Positions 45,183 to 57,026 are shown, numbered from the stretch's first letter. The stretch: 64,000 bases of DNA from Quercus robur (GCF_932294415.1 NC_065541.1:30240790-30304789); one strand, 5' to 3'. The notes: generated by a model from the letters alone, not told the origin. Translations and numbers: made by a program.

Positions 45183-46335
45183 CTACAAAACAAGGGCGTC
45201 ATAAAAGCAAGAACGCAAGTATGATGCAAAACTTGGATAAATCTGTTCCAAAATCAAAAGAAAAAGTAGCAAACATAGCTAATGAAATCCTTATATTACT
45301 TATAATTATGAAGCATCTTTAAAAAGACAGTGTATAAAAATAGGGGTTGGCCCCCCCTGTGCAAAAATTTATAGTTCCAACCCAACACTCAGGAGGTTGT
45401 ATGTTTCCTGTTATGTTTATCGCTACGCAATCTAAACATTGAGATAATACTTCTAAAAAACACGTATAGTTGGTTGTACATAAGTTCAATCTTAGCATAA
45501 GTGAAAATATCAGAATTTCACTTCTGTATCTAGGCTTCACGAGATTTACAACTCCATTAATATCACATTGCAATCAGGACACATATTTTGAAGTTATTAT
45601 TTCCTAACGTACACGCCCAAATCAAATGAATTGAAAATATCAAACGCAAGCTTCAAGTTTCAATTAAGGGAAGTACCAAAAACTTAGAACATATATCATA
45701 CTTGAATCTAGTATAAATGCACATCTCCTTGTTGCATACTTGCAAGATTTTAAATGACCTTTAAGCTGTTGGGAATTGCATTCTACCAACAGTTTAGTAA
45801 GGGACTTCCCAATCCTAGAGGTAATATCTATCAAGGAATATGTAATACATTAATCAGTCCTGGAGGAAAGGCTATCTAAACTATCATGAAATGTGAATTT
45901 ATCACTACTACACAGAGTTGCACCGTCCATTTTAAAGTAGTAGTCTGAATACCAAAAACAAAAAAAAAAAAAAAACAAAAAATAAAATAAAATACAATAA
46001 AACCCAACCCAACCTACCCTTTTTAAAAGTTGAATGTAATTATATGAACAAAGGTGTGGTCATCATTAGTCATTGCCCATTAACCATTCCTCATGCAAAC
46101 AAATTGGATCAAGACAAATTCAGTTTGTTATGAACAACTTAAATCATGCAGTATTTTGACTTTAAAACATAATGACATGTCATGCAGTATTTTTTCACTT
46201 TAAAACAAAATGACAGAGAAACTTATAGAGATGTAACAACAATAATTATTGTGGACTTTTGCATGCATGATAAAGCTGCTGAGGATATTTAATCCAACAA
46301 TGGTTTCATCCATAAAATAGGAATTGTTGCCTCAC
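45183..46335. other. Intron 4 of the PMD gene
   Basis: Non-coding. A poly(A)-like run at ~45961-45977 and degenerate short repeats (CATGCAGTATTTT-AC-TTAAAACA at ~46145 and ~46177). Nothing else was seen. Confidence 0.6.
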
Positions 46336-47473
46336 CATGAGTTCCCAATACGCAGACTCTAGTGTTATGTACCGCCTTGTGTGGCGATCGTACCACATCA
46401 TGTACTCAACGAGATACGTATCATCATCGTCTAGGAGATCGGACCCGCGAACTACATTCACTCGATTGGCCCATTGCCGAATAAAGGGATCATGTTCTAC
46501 CTCCCAGTTCTTCTCCCATTTACCCTAAAGGGATATCTTGTGAAGGGTAGTCGACGTATCCACGACACTTGGAACTGGTTGCTTCATCCCAAACTGACGG
46601 AGGACTCGCTCAGGATGATGCCACTCCACTATCCAAAAGAATATCAACGGCACCTCGGCCCTCCAAATATGCTGCCCAGCAGTGCAATACGCAGGTAGGG
46701 AGCCTAGCGTATGCGTGTACGGCTCCCATACAATCTGCATAAGTAGATTATGTTTGTGATAGTGAGACATCATACTGATTTAACATTATGTTTGTGATAT
46801 GTAATATGCAAAGCATGGAATTTCTAGCCTCTAGTCGTACACAAAATCTTCAGGGATTATTGGGCAGAAACTAAAAGAACAACAAAATTGACCTGCAAAA
46901 AATATTAAAAGATCTAGGTTGTTCATGTCCACCATTTTCAGCCCCATGTTCATATGCTGGACAGGGTTCAAAGCTAACTGACACCATCAAATACTAGGGT
47001 TTTCAATCTGAACCAAACTTAGAGGAGGGTACTACAGCATCCTTATGGCTGTAAGATGAATCCAAGTTGATGATTTCGCAAAATCTTTTTATCGTAATAG
47101 AAATATTGTGCTACATTAATTGCATTAGTCATTAACAATGTTTCAATGAATGAGAACAAAATGACTATTATAAGGTCTACTGAAGACATTGCATTTCAAG
47201 TACCACTTTATATTGCAAGAAATGGAAGCTATGTAAATTATTACATGGTATAATCCTCATCAAATATTGTTATTATATTTCTATGTAAATATATATTTCT
47301 TATAAATTTTAGTGTTGGAAATTACGTAAGCCTTTTAGTTATCTCAAACTAATCATGTCAATGTCTAAAATTACATTCCTCTTGAAGAATATGGTGAGCA
47401 GCATATTTTGCACGCTTCTAAAATTATATGAATAAAGTACTCGTTAATAATCCATAGCTTTTAATAATTTTAG

Positions 47474-50290
47474 GACTATTAAGGCAGCTAAAGTGGGGAC
47501 AACTTAAGGAGTTGCATGCTGCAATTAAATTGTGCTCTCCAACTTTGGTGCAAGGAGCACGAACTAACTTTTCATTTAGGTCAACAACAAGAGGTAATGT
47601 GTCAAGCGTCTTTATGTTTTCTCATATATCACTGATTAACAATTATTTGTTTCTTTAAACTTAGGCCATTGTTTTCCAAGAAGACAATCGAGGCTGTGCA
47701 TATTCAAAATATACCACTTGAATACGTAAATCGAAGCCAAACAGTATTCTACTAGACTGTATAAATATAACCTTCAATTCAGCAAAGGTAATTTATAACG
47801 TACAATGTAACAATGTTTTTTGCATCACAATAACAATGTTTGTAATCCTGGATACCCCTATGTTAGAAGAAGAAATACTAAATTGTCTACTTATTAGGCA
47901 GAGCAATAACTATGGTTTTAAGCTCATAACATTTTATTAATTAATTACAAGTGATTTCACAAGCTTAATTACAAACCGTACAAGCTTAAATTTTATTTGT
48001 TTAATCAAATTTGTAGCATATATTGAGACTATATGCAAAAACAACCGACTAAAGTAGAGCGTGATAGTAATCTGGTGCAATTGTACATATGAAACTTCTA
48101 GCCAAGAGAGTTCGATCGTACCTATGAAACTTATATCTATGCCCAAATGGAGCTCACACACTAAAACCACCTGCAGCACCAGTGGCACCAATGAATTGTA
48201 AAGAGCTTAGATTCACATTGACTACCTATGAAAACACCATCAACTAGAACATCCCAAACGGATGTTTAGATAACATAAAAGTTTATATTAACCTTAGATG
48301 GTCACTTAATACTAAATATTGCTATATTCTGTCACAGGGGTAGTGAAATGCATAAACTCCAAACATTAGTAAGTTTTTGAAGGCAAAGCAACAATTGAGA
48401 CTATCTTCGGTGCTCACTCTGGCATCCTAAACAACCCCAAATCTCACAAAGGGTTTAACCTATACCCTGGACTCTCGAGTTCCTAGTCGGGGGGCACTAA
48501 TGGCTTTGTATTTTGGAAATTTCACAGTGTGGACCCAAGCAATGACAACCATCCAGCATTGGACAAGGACAAGCTATGGCAATGGCTTAGCCTATGGTCA
48601 CTCTATGACATTCAAGGCAGAGTAACTCCATCCTTTAGTTTGCTTAATTTCAAATTTCAATGAAAGCCAGAGAAGTGATCATGTGTTTTACGGGCCAATG
48701 ATCAATAATGTCATCATTCCCTCTGTTTCTGTACTTAGGCCAAAAATACAAATTGGGGTTATATTTTTGCTCTCATGTCATGATTACATAATAATTAGAT
48801 AAAATTTTCGTAGTTTAATATTTGCAGCTTTCCCAACGTTCTAAATTTAAAGAATTTTATCATTTTATGAGATTTAACAGCCAACTATATTACAACAGTG
48901 AAGAGAAGCTCTAACTCAGCAAATTTAATTCAACGAAAATCTGGAATATAATTGTGGTAATATCTAAGTCAACCACCAAAACTATAGCGAATCGAGAAGG
49001 TGTGAAATATTAATAAGCTTCAACAGTTCTAAAAAAAATATCTATTTTAAAGCTTTAATATTGAAGTATAACAACTATCAAAGATTCAAACTCTCTCTAA
49101 AAGAATTATGAGCACAAGTCTGGGCTAACCTGTTGAGCAAGACTCCAAAACGCATGTAAAGAAGCAGAAAGTGCAAAAACAACGAAGAAGACAGTGAAGC
49201 AGAATTCACGCAAGGATTAGGGAAAGAAAAAAATTTGGACCATTTCTCGATTTATGCGTGTCATCCTTGCGCAGGGGCCATGCGTTTTGAAAATATCATT
49301 TGTATTCTAATATGCCTTGATTCCCTTGTTCTGAAAAGACCCATATTTGTCAAGTTTATAGTTAGAAATTTGTTGTTTAGAATTTAATTGATATCTTCTG
49401 CGTTTACAATCATTCGCCTTATATAAAGTCTTAAGAAATATTGTTTTGAAATTTTTTAGTTCATTTTCATAGCAGGCTAAAAGTTCTATTTTCTCACGTT
49501 AAGTAGGTTGAAACGGTGTATAATGACATAATCAGAAAATGAACACAAACTTTTGATTCAGTTAGTAGTTGGAAAGAATTTAAAGATGTCATCGTCAGTT
49601 TCGAAGATGCATCATTAAAATCAAATGAATTACTTGAGCACACAAATACAACCAAAGACAAATCTGATTATCTTTGGTATACTATTAGGTAAATTCATTT
49701 CTCATTGAATTATAACCAATTACATAATCCAATATGTGCGTCTTCTCTTCATTGCATCAGCTTAATGACATTTGTAACAATTGGTGGAGTTTTTGTTTTT
49801 TGGTTGCAACACAAGTTTGAACTCACTGCCTTGCACTAAACCAAGACTTCATGCTCAATCTTTTGCACATGTTGCACATGCTTCAAACATCTTGGAAAAG
49901 GGACAATTTATTCTGTGTTTTTTTTTTTTTTTCGGTGTAAATCACAAACGTTTCCGTACATAATGAAGAATATAGCCAAATTCTACTTTATATATATATG
50001 ACTAAATTTATATATAACCCATTGATTTAACCCAACTTAACCTGAGTCATGTTAGTTGGGTTGCATTGGAAAAAACCCTTCAATCCAACCCAATTTGGAA
50101 AAAACCCTTTGATTTAACATTCAATAATTTTTTACTTTTGTTTTACTTTATGTAAGGACGAGCAAGTATTCATGCAGGTGCTACAAATGGAAGTTCTAAT
50201 GTGAAGTACTTCACGATGGACATTCCAATTGAGTTAAATGATGGGATGGAAATCCAAGTATCAAACAAAATGATTGGATGGTATTATGAA
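47474..50290 (+). pseudogene. Captured beta-galactosidase (GH35) gene fragment
   Basis: Exon pieces in order: 47474-47593 (LLRQLKWGQLKELHAAIKLC, SPTLVQGA), 47665-47787 (IVFQEDNRGCA, then after a frame break SILLDCINITFNSAK), ~49546-49688 (FDSVSSWKEFKDVIVSFEDA then NTTKDKSDYLWYTIR), ~50155-50260 (VKYFTMDIPIELNDGM). These are the middle and C-terminal parts of plant BGAL enzymes, downstream of the catalytic glutamates. Several exon/intron borders are still GT-AG. Internal breaks and missing ends make it non-functional. It lies opposite to the PMD gene inside its 3.7-kb intron 3, so the capture or insertion happened within that gene. Confidence 0.82.
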
Positions 50291-52311
50291 ATCAACTCAT
50301 TCCTACAACAATCCAAGAATTCAAAATAAAATAAAAATTGAGCGAAACGAAAATAAAAGCATGTGCGGTGCATTTGAGGAAAACGTGCTCGGCCCGTAGT
50401 CATAAGAATTGAGGGAAACGTGGTCATAAGAATTCAAACTAAATTAACCGAATACCTGCTCGGCCCGTACTGTAGCCAGTGACGCCCGGTACGCAGCAAG
50501 GACATGTGTGGCATGCTCTGCGGTGCATTTTGGCCCGCTCCACCTACCAAACATGAGGTGTCGACAAATGCTCATTATTGAACCTTACATTTAACAAACT
50601 TTGCTTTTATATTTCACATCCATATACTAAGCATTGATAAGTTTCTTTCGTTTGTTAGTTTGGCATATTTTTAATTATATGAAAGAGACAAATAACGAGA
50701 ACTCAATGAACGTACCTAATGGCAAGGGGCCCTGAGTGCACTAGCGGTAGAGGCGGCCTCACAACAGGGCATAATTGTGGGAACCTTGAATAGGCCCATA
50801 GCTGCACCAACAAGAGTGCTCCTCCAATCTGCATCGCATCCTTCTTCGATGCACCACAAAGTTGCCTATACAGCCAGGCCAATGCTGCACTACCCCAGCT
50901 ATACCGTCTCGCATTGCTGACTGGGTTGAGCAACTGCAGAGGCAGCAGTGAGACCCGGTCCGCAGACCTGTCCATGAACAAGAGGCCCCCATCCGTACAA
51001 GTAGGTGGTAGCGGGCATGTTGCTGCACGACTTCGTCAGCAGCGTCCACAACTAAGGGAGCGGCAAACTGTGCATCAAGCCAGGTGTATCTTATCCTCGC
51101 CCCAGCAAGGGTAGACTTGTTTGAGTTTGGTATCGGGGGTGGAGGTTTATGGCCCAACAACTGTTCGCACAGCTCACTCCATTTGTAGTCTGTCTTCCCA
51201 GTGACAGGCAACCCATCCACCGGAAGCCCCAGCATCACCTCCATATCTTGCAAGGTGATACCCATTTCTCCATGGGGTAAGTGGAACGTGTGCGTCTCCG
51301 GACGCCACCGCTCAACCAACGCCGTGATCAAGGCGTGGTCGACCTCCATATCAGGAACCTTGAATAAACCAGTCAACCCTGCTGCATCTATGTGTTGCAT
51401 GATACGTGGATCTAACCCACCCTGTGGCAATACACATTTACGGCGTCGAACCTTTATCATGTCAGGCGCCTCCTGCACACGGACGAGTATTCTGTTAGGA
51501 GATTAAACACGAGGTAATTATAAAACAAACATGTATTAATAATACTACTACATACCTCGTCAGCGGCGCACCTCCAAAGTGGACTTGACCGATGATTCGG
51601 CTGCTGGGCCAACTGGGTATCCACATCGGGTCCAGGCCGCACTCTATCTGGTGCCTGCATATCTGACATGGCAGCAAATACATTGTTAGCAATTTTCTAA
51701 CAAGTAAACCACATTTAATATAAAATAAAAGCATAGATTCAGTAAGACATTATATTTTGAGCACAAGATTTTCAACATCACTTCTTAAATAAATAAGAAC
51801 TTGCCATAAAAAAAATTATTTCGGAACTATTTAAATCACTTCTTAAAGCTTCGGATAATTATTAATTAACTATTTATGAAAATATAAGTTATAACACCAC
51901 TCGATTTGCCAAAACCCCTCATCAAAACCCCAAGCACATTTAAACTCATTAATGAGAAAATCATCATTGCAGCATATAAAAGACAACAAAATTCTCATCT
52001 TCATTAGTAAATTTACTACTTCCTTAAGTTTCAACAAAATAATCAAAATCCCACACAAAACGCAACCTAACATTAACCAACATCAGAAAATATTTCAGAG
52101 GGAGAGGACCGTACCTGTAATCAGCGGCGGTGGGAACCAACAACGACTGATGGAGACTCGAGGAAGAGTGGGGAAGCCTGATCGCAGAGCGAGAGAGACA
52201 GAGTGTGGAGAGAGAGTGATGGCAGAGAGCGAGGGAAAGAGAGTGTACAGGGAGAGCGAGTGACTGAATAGCGTTGTGAGACGTTAGGGTCCTATTGATT
52301 CAAACCGCTGA

Positions 52312-52541
52312 AAATAACTCGATTTCCAGTTTCCCGAGTTATGACCGTCTACACAAACATTTTTTTATTGGGGAAAATTCGAAGGGTCAGACTAACTCGG
52401 CTATACAAATATCGAGTTATTCATTAAAACTCGATTTCTCTATTGTCGAGTTACAAAAGAGGGGCAATTCCCTATTTAGTTTCAGAAAGAGGGCAAACGA
52501 ATGTTTAATTTCCCAAAAAAGGGTATTTGCCCATTTTCTCC
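52312..52541 (-). repeat. Right terminal inverted repeat and motif cluster 5
   Basis: 52390-52541 pairs with the left end. Motif pairs AACTCGATTT ... CGAGTTA lie at ~52315-52455, ~650 bases upstream of the PMD start codon. Confidence 0.85.
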
Positions 52542-52559
52542 AACGTAATAAGGAGTGAA

Positions 52560-52900
52560 ACTCTATTTTTCTAATAAGTCCAACTTAAACTCAAACTCAT
52601 TATTGTTATTTTTTTAAACAAAATTATTTTTATTTAGTCCAAACTTAACAAGAAGTGAAACTCTATCTCTCTGACAAGTTTAACTTAAACTCAAACTCAT
52701 CATTTTTTTAAAACAATTTTTTTTTAATCCAAACTTAACAAGGAGTGAAACTCTATCTCTTTAAATTGAAACTTCTGAAACTCTTACAATTTTTCACGTC
52801 AGTACAATATTTAAATAAAATTATCATTTTATTTACATAAAATTATTTTTATTTAGTCCAAACTTAAAAAGAAGTAAAATTATCAAATTATTTACAAAAT
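52560..52900. repeat. Short tandem repeat in the right Helitron part
   Basis: AAGGAGTGAAACTCTAT-TCT followed by AACTTAAACTCAAACTCAT recurs at ~52552, ~52646 and ~52740, about a 94-base period. Confidence 0.6.
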
Positions 52901-53336
52901 TATTTTTGGTCTTTTAGAAATTTTAATATCTAAATTTTTGAGTTTTTTTTTTTTTTTTTTTAAATTGTCAAACAAATTTTTTGTAAGCCATTGCACGTTC
53001 AAGCAATGGCTTCTTCATCAATTTGTAACACAAATTGAAATTATACAAGAGAAAATCATGCAATGATATTGTTTCTTAATTAATTTAAGATTTTATAAAA
53101 TTATTTTAGTCTACCTCACAAGTAGGTAAGTTCCCGTGCATAGCACGGGTTGGCGACTAATTTTTCTATAATTGGTAACCTTAAAATGAATTAAAAAACT
53201 ATCTTTTAACTTTCTTTACTTAGCCATGAGATAGATTTTCTTTCACCATTTTATTCTGAAACTACCAAACACCCCAAAAAAAAAAAAAAAAAAAAAAGCA
53301 AGAAATTATCAGTCAAATCAAACCACAAGTCATACG

Positions 53337-53899
53337 AGGAATTCTAGCCTTTTGCCCTTAATTTTTAAAAAATTTAGCAATATGCCCCTATTTCGAAACT
53401 ATAGAGGGATATGCCCTTGTTTCGATACTCGATTACCTTAAAATCGAGTTTCAATGAAATACTCGATTCGTAGAAAATCGAGTTATGCCCAATAAAACTA
53501 TAAAAAAAAAAAAAAAAATGCATGGAACTCGATTTAGGGAAGTCGAGTTCCAAAACGCTGCTATAGGGCTTTAAAACGTCACTATAGGGCTTAAAAACGC
53601 CATTATAGGGTTCCCTGAACCTGGGTATAGGGCGATCACACTTATAAAAATTTTTTGTAGAAAAACGCCGCTATAGGGATTAAAATCGTCACTATAGGGC
53701 TTAAAAACGCCACTATAGAGCTCCTTGAACATGGGGCAATCACACTAATAAATAATTTGCATGAAAACGCCGCTATAGGGATTTAAAACGTCACTATAGG
53801 GCTTGAAAACACCACTATAGGGCTCCCTGAATATGTGGCGATCACACTTATGAAAATTTTCTTGCATGGAACTCGATTTCCTGAAAGTCGAGTTCCATG

Positions 53900-53934
<35 letters not shown>

Positions 53935-54095
53935 TTTGATCGGGCATAACTCGATTTTCTACGAATCGAGTATTTAATTAAACTCGATTTTAGGGTAATC
54001 TAGTATCGAAATAGGGGCACACTCTTATATAGTTTGCAAACAGGGGTATATTGCCAATTTTTAAAAAAATTAAGGGTAAAATGCCAGAATCTCCG
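53337..54095. mobile_element. Short non-autonomous MULE related to the giant element, 759 bp
   Basis: The ends pair as inverted repeats for ~180 bases. They share GCCC-TAATTTTT, GCAATATRCCCCT, then ACTCGATTACC-TAAAATCGAGT and ACTCGATTCGTAGAAAATCG motif pairs. A near-perfect 9-bp target duplication AGTCATA(C/A)G lies at 53328-53336 and 54096-54104. The interior has three ~105-base tandem units (CGCCGCTATAGGG ...) at ~53553-53860. The CTCGAT/ATCGAG pairs and the GCCC-rich ends link it to the giant MULE, so it could be mobilised by a related transposase. Confidence 0.8.
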
Positions 54096-54104
54096 AGTCA
54101 TAAG

Positions 54105-56080
54105 TGTGCGATTCCGAATTGGAAAAGGTTAGAGAGTTCATCAAAAAAGAAAAAAGAAAAGAAAAAAAAGCAAGATAGAGAATTTTGGACCCATACCTAA
54201 TTAATATTTCTTAAAAAAAAAAAAACTACTAATTAATTTAATATTGCTTTAAATATGTATGCTGCCAACCATGGAGGCATGGTGCTATAGGTACACTTTA
54301 CTTTTTGCCGAGGTCAAATCCTTTTTTTTTTGAGAAAATGCCGAGATCTAATCTGTACACTTCCTTTCTCTTTTTTGTCTGGTTTGTTGCTAATAGGCAC
54401 CACATCATTAAAATAGAAAATCGAAGGAGCAGGATAACATACACGCACAGCTAAGAAAATTTGACTTAAAAGGGCCTAATTAATTAAATCATGGGCCACA
54501 CCATTTTTAGATTTACATATCAAAAGAGCAAAGTAGTCAATATGTCTACAGGATAGTTGCCAACTGATAATCACTAGATGCTACTGCCAAAGCAAATTTC
54601 ATTATCATCTTCTATTGTAATTACCATACACATCCTCATGTTCTTTTCTATCTGCATTGCAGGACCCAAAAAATGCCTCTGACCTCCACTGCCTCAAGTT
54701 GCTCGCAAAGAATTGATTTCGCCTGAATCAATGCATAGGTTTCCCTTCATAATTCTAAGAATTAAGAACCATAGCAAAGCTATGTCGCAAGTTATTCTAG
54801 GATCATAAATTTGTTTGCCACTATTCTTATATTTTAGAATATTAGTAGTTATTTATCATTTTAGTATCAACTCATTATTTTTTCTACATACTTAAAGAGT
54901 TGTAATATCAGAGTTGTGACATATAAATTGTGGACCTCGATTTTCTCTTCTATTGACAGATGTTGCATCACAACTTAGTTTGTGTCTTCTAGCACCAGGA
55001 GCCTGCCAACATGAGAGTTAACTGTTTATTGTTATATTCGATTGCATCTCGCCTTTAATCGATTAGCTATCAAATATTTTTTTAACTTCATATGGAATTT
55101 TTTGGTAGTGACATACTTTTGTATCTAAAACATAAACTCTGTGTTTGAAATTTTGGAAGGAAAGGGTCAAGATATTTTTTTTTTTTTTTTTTTTTTTAAT
55201 ACTTGTTTTTATCTTTTTATTAAAATTTAGGCAAAAATGCAAATTTCACCCTCTAAGTTTGACTAAAATTCATTTCAGGCATTAATTATACTTTCATTTA
55301 ATTGAGTTCTCTAACTTTCAAATTTATTCAATCAAGGGTTTTGATTAGTCTATGTCAAAAATTCTATTGGTTTAGATTTTTTAATATTATTAAATTTTTA
55401 ATTACAATTGCTTGGTGAGAAATTGATGGCAATTAAATATGTTTGGCTCAATGACCATGGTCAGGTTAGCATTGGGGTATTTCGCTTTTCTTTTCTTTTT
55501 CTTTTTTTTCTTTTTTTTTTTTCTTTATTATGTTTGGGCGTTGATGGTGGGAAAGTGACCATTTTAGCATTTGATACCAATCGTTGGGGTTTTGGTAATA
55601 TTGGGGTGGTTGGTGTAGAGAAATATTTTGGTAGTCTGATTTAAGGGCAAAAGGGATCAAAGTTTTCTCTGATACCAAATTTGATGCAAGATTGGGAGGG
55701 TAGCAAATCGAAATAACTGGGAAGAAAGTAGATCAGGGGTAATCACAGGCTTCACCACCAAGAATATGCTTGAAATTTTAGGTTTGACCACATAAGGGTG
55801 CTTAGAATCACCACCAAATTAGAGAGAGAATATCTATAATCCATATTATATATCAAATTCAACATAAGAATTATGCTTAAACTAGGGCCTATTAAATAGG
55901 TTACCATATTAGATGAAACAAGGAATATAGATCATAATTAAGATAGCAATAAAATACCTTAACCCTTAAATAAAATTCAAATCCCATAATCTTAAATCCA
56001 ATCATCTGGACCAATTGAATCAATTGGCATTTATTTGGTGTCTATACCACTTGTTTAAACAATTTATTAAGTTATACGAT
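54105..56080. other. AT-rich intergenic DNA, no gene seen
   Basis: Contains homopolymer runs (e.g. poly(T) at ~55173-55197 and ~55497-55520) and chance ORFs. No domain, RNA gene or element end was identified. Confidence 0.5.
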
Positions 56081-56084
56081 TAAT

Positions 56085-56650
56085 GATCCGTTTGTTTTGA
56101 AATAAAATATTTTCAAACGTAAAATACTTTCAGATGTTTGGATGTCATGTAAAATTGTTCAAGCAAACCACCAAAACTAATGGCTCAAACATTAGAGTTG
56201 CTAGTGTTGAAGGTCTATGACCAAACCTCTCGAACTAGCAACTGAAATGATGGCTTTGACAATCGGACCGGTCCCTGGTGACTTGAATGGTAGCTCTAGC
56301 CACTAGACCGTTGGAAACTACCAAAACAACATCTTTGGTGACTAAATTGCTAGTATCAATCATTGTAACGGCGTCTCCAGCCACCTAATTGCCAGCACTA
56401 GTTGCCAAAACGGGTACACCAAACACTAGACTACTGACACCGGTGACCTAGCCACCAAATGAGGGAAAGGGAAGTCACCATGTGTTTTTGTAAAATGTTT
56501 TACCAAATTTTTAAAGGTAAAATGTTTTGTAACTTTTTATAAAGGATTTTAAGATCAATGGAAATATTTTACAAGTTTGACCATATTTTACATGCAAATA
56601 AACATCTAAAAATTAAAACATATTTTACTTCAAAATAAACTGAACGTAAT
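56085..56650. mobile_element. TIR element / MITE-like, ~0.56 kb
   Basis: The left end (CCGTTTGTTTTGAAATAAAA ... AGATGTTTGGATGTCATGTA) and the reverse complement of the right end (GTTTATTTTGAAGTAAAATA ... AGATGTTTATTTGCATGTA) match imperfectly over ~70 bases. The interior has GCCACTAGAC-type short repeats. No clear target duplication. Confidence 0.5.
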
Positions 56651-57022
56651 ATACATGAAAGCTCACTTAATTGTCAAGCTCTCAATTAGAGAAATTTAGA
56701 AGATAACTTTGATGAGAAATGTTATGTTTATAATATTTTTTATAACAAATCTTAGGTTGTAGGTTGTTACTAGTTGTTATTAGTGGGTAAAAAAGTAATT
56801 TCAGTAATGAGTTCAACTTAGATAAAATAACAATTGACCACCTAGAATTTGTTATGAAAATATTGTAGACATAGCACTTCTCTAAAATGAGGGGAGGGGA
56901 AGTCATCATGTGTTTTTGTAAAATGTTTTACCAAATTTTTAAAAATAAAATGTTTTACAACTTTTTATGAAGGATTTTAAGGTCAACAGAAATATTTTAC
57001 AAGTTTGACCATATTTTACATG

Positions 57023-57026
<4 letters not shown>
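56462..57026. repeat. ~140-bp direct duplication
   Basis: 56462-56601 and 56886-57026 are ~90% alike (CATGTGTTTTTGTAAAATG ... TTTGACCATATTTTACATGC). They lie on either side of a small MITE; a poly(A) run of ~40 bases follows the second copy. Confidence 0.7.
56713..56884. mobile_element. MITE, ~170 bp
   Basis: The left end GAGAAATGTTATGTTTATAA-TATTTTTTATAACAAAT and the reverse complement of the right end AGAGAAGTGCTATGTCTACA-ATATTTTCATAACAAAT form ~37-base inverted repeats. No coding capacity. Confidence 0.6.

Larger units (their letters stand above)
44348..51669 (-). pseudogene. Plant mobile domain (MAIN/MAIL-like) gene, six exons, three lesions
   Basis: PMD proteins occur in plant transposons and as the host genes MAIN/MAIL1. 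Exons: 51556-51669 (MSDMQAPDRV), 50716-51472, 50456-50543, 46336-46734, 44498-45182, 44348-44397, with GT-AG introns. Key PMD phrases: NHRSSPLWRC, LTGLFKVPDMEVDHALITAL, VERWRPETHTFHLP, GEMGITLQDMEVMLGLPVDG, RYSWGSAALAWLYRQLC, LLLVQLWAYSRFPQL, IVWEPYTHTL, WRAEVPLIFFWIVEWHHPER, VLRQFGMKQPVP. The C-terminal region is Gly/Arg- and acid-rich, ending RRSRRPRAHAPDCGTGDG and RKRKDH. Lesions: a one-base frameshift near 50990, TAG at 46525-46527 and TAG at 44802-44804. It lies on the right arm of the giant MULE with a motif cluster 650 bases upstream. Introns 3 and 4 are long, and intron 3 holds a captured beta-galactosidase fragment. Confidence 0.88.
16884..52541. mobile_element. Giant Mutator-like DNA transposon, 35.66 kb
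   Basis: The left end GG-CC-AAAATGGGCAAAT and the reverse complement of the right end GG-AG-AAAATGGGCAAAT begin terminal inverted repeats. These stay clearly alignable for about 150 bases (shared GGAAATTAAACAT, CTGAAACTAAATAGGGAA, GCCCCTCTTTTGTAACTCGA). The target duplication AACGTAATAA (16874-16883 and 52542-52551) is 9-10 bp, as for Mutator elements. Inside are an intact mudrA transposase, an RNase H1-N-domain gene, a B3 gene, a PMD gene, a plant-transposon protein and three small coiled-coil genes. Captured host gene fragments and one nested LTR retrotransposon are also inside. Typical autonomous MULEs are roughly 3-20 kb, so this is unusually large. Confidence 0.88.
16786..53160 (+). mobile_element. 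Non-autonomous Helitron (~0.7 kb) split by the giant MULE
   Basis: The left part, 16786-16883, begins TCTATATATG after an A, the classical Helitron 5' end. The right part, 52552-53160, ends with the hairpin CCCGTGCATAGCACGGG, a short spacer and CTAA, followed by T. That gives an A|TC...CTAA|T insertion site, as Helitrons leave. Joining the two parts across the MULE duplication gives continuous sequence (GTTCAAACGTAATAAGG-AGTGAAACTC) resembling the related repeats at ~52640 and ~52735. No Rep/helicase gene. Confidence 0.75.

Noticed and set aside
48400-48660. Possible LTR or gene piece in PMD intron 3
   Set aside because: No termini, frame or family could be established.
55408-55644. 78-residue ORF with a poly-Phe stretch
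   Set aside because: Driven by a poly(T) tract; no domain or neighbouring exon.
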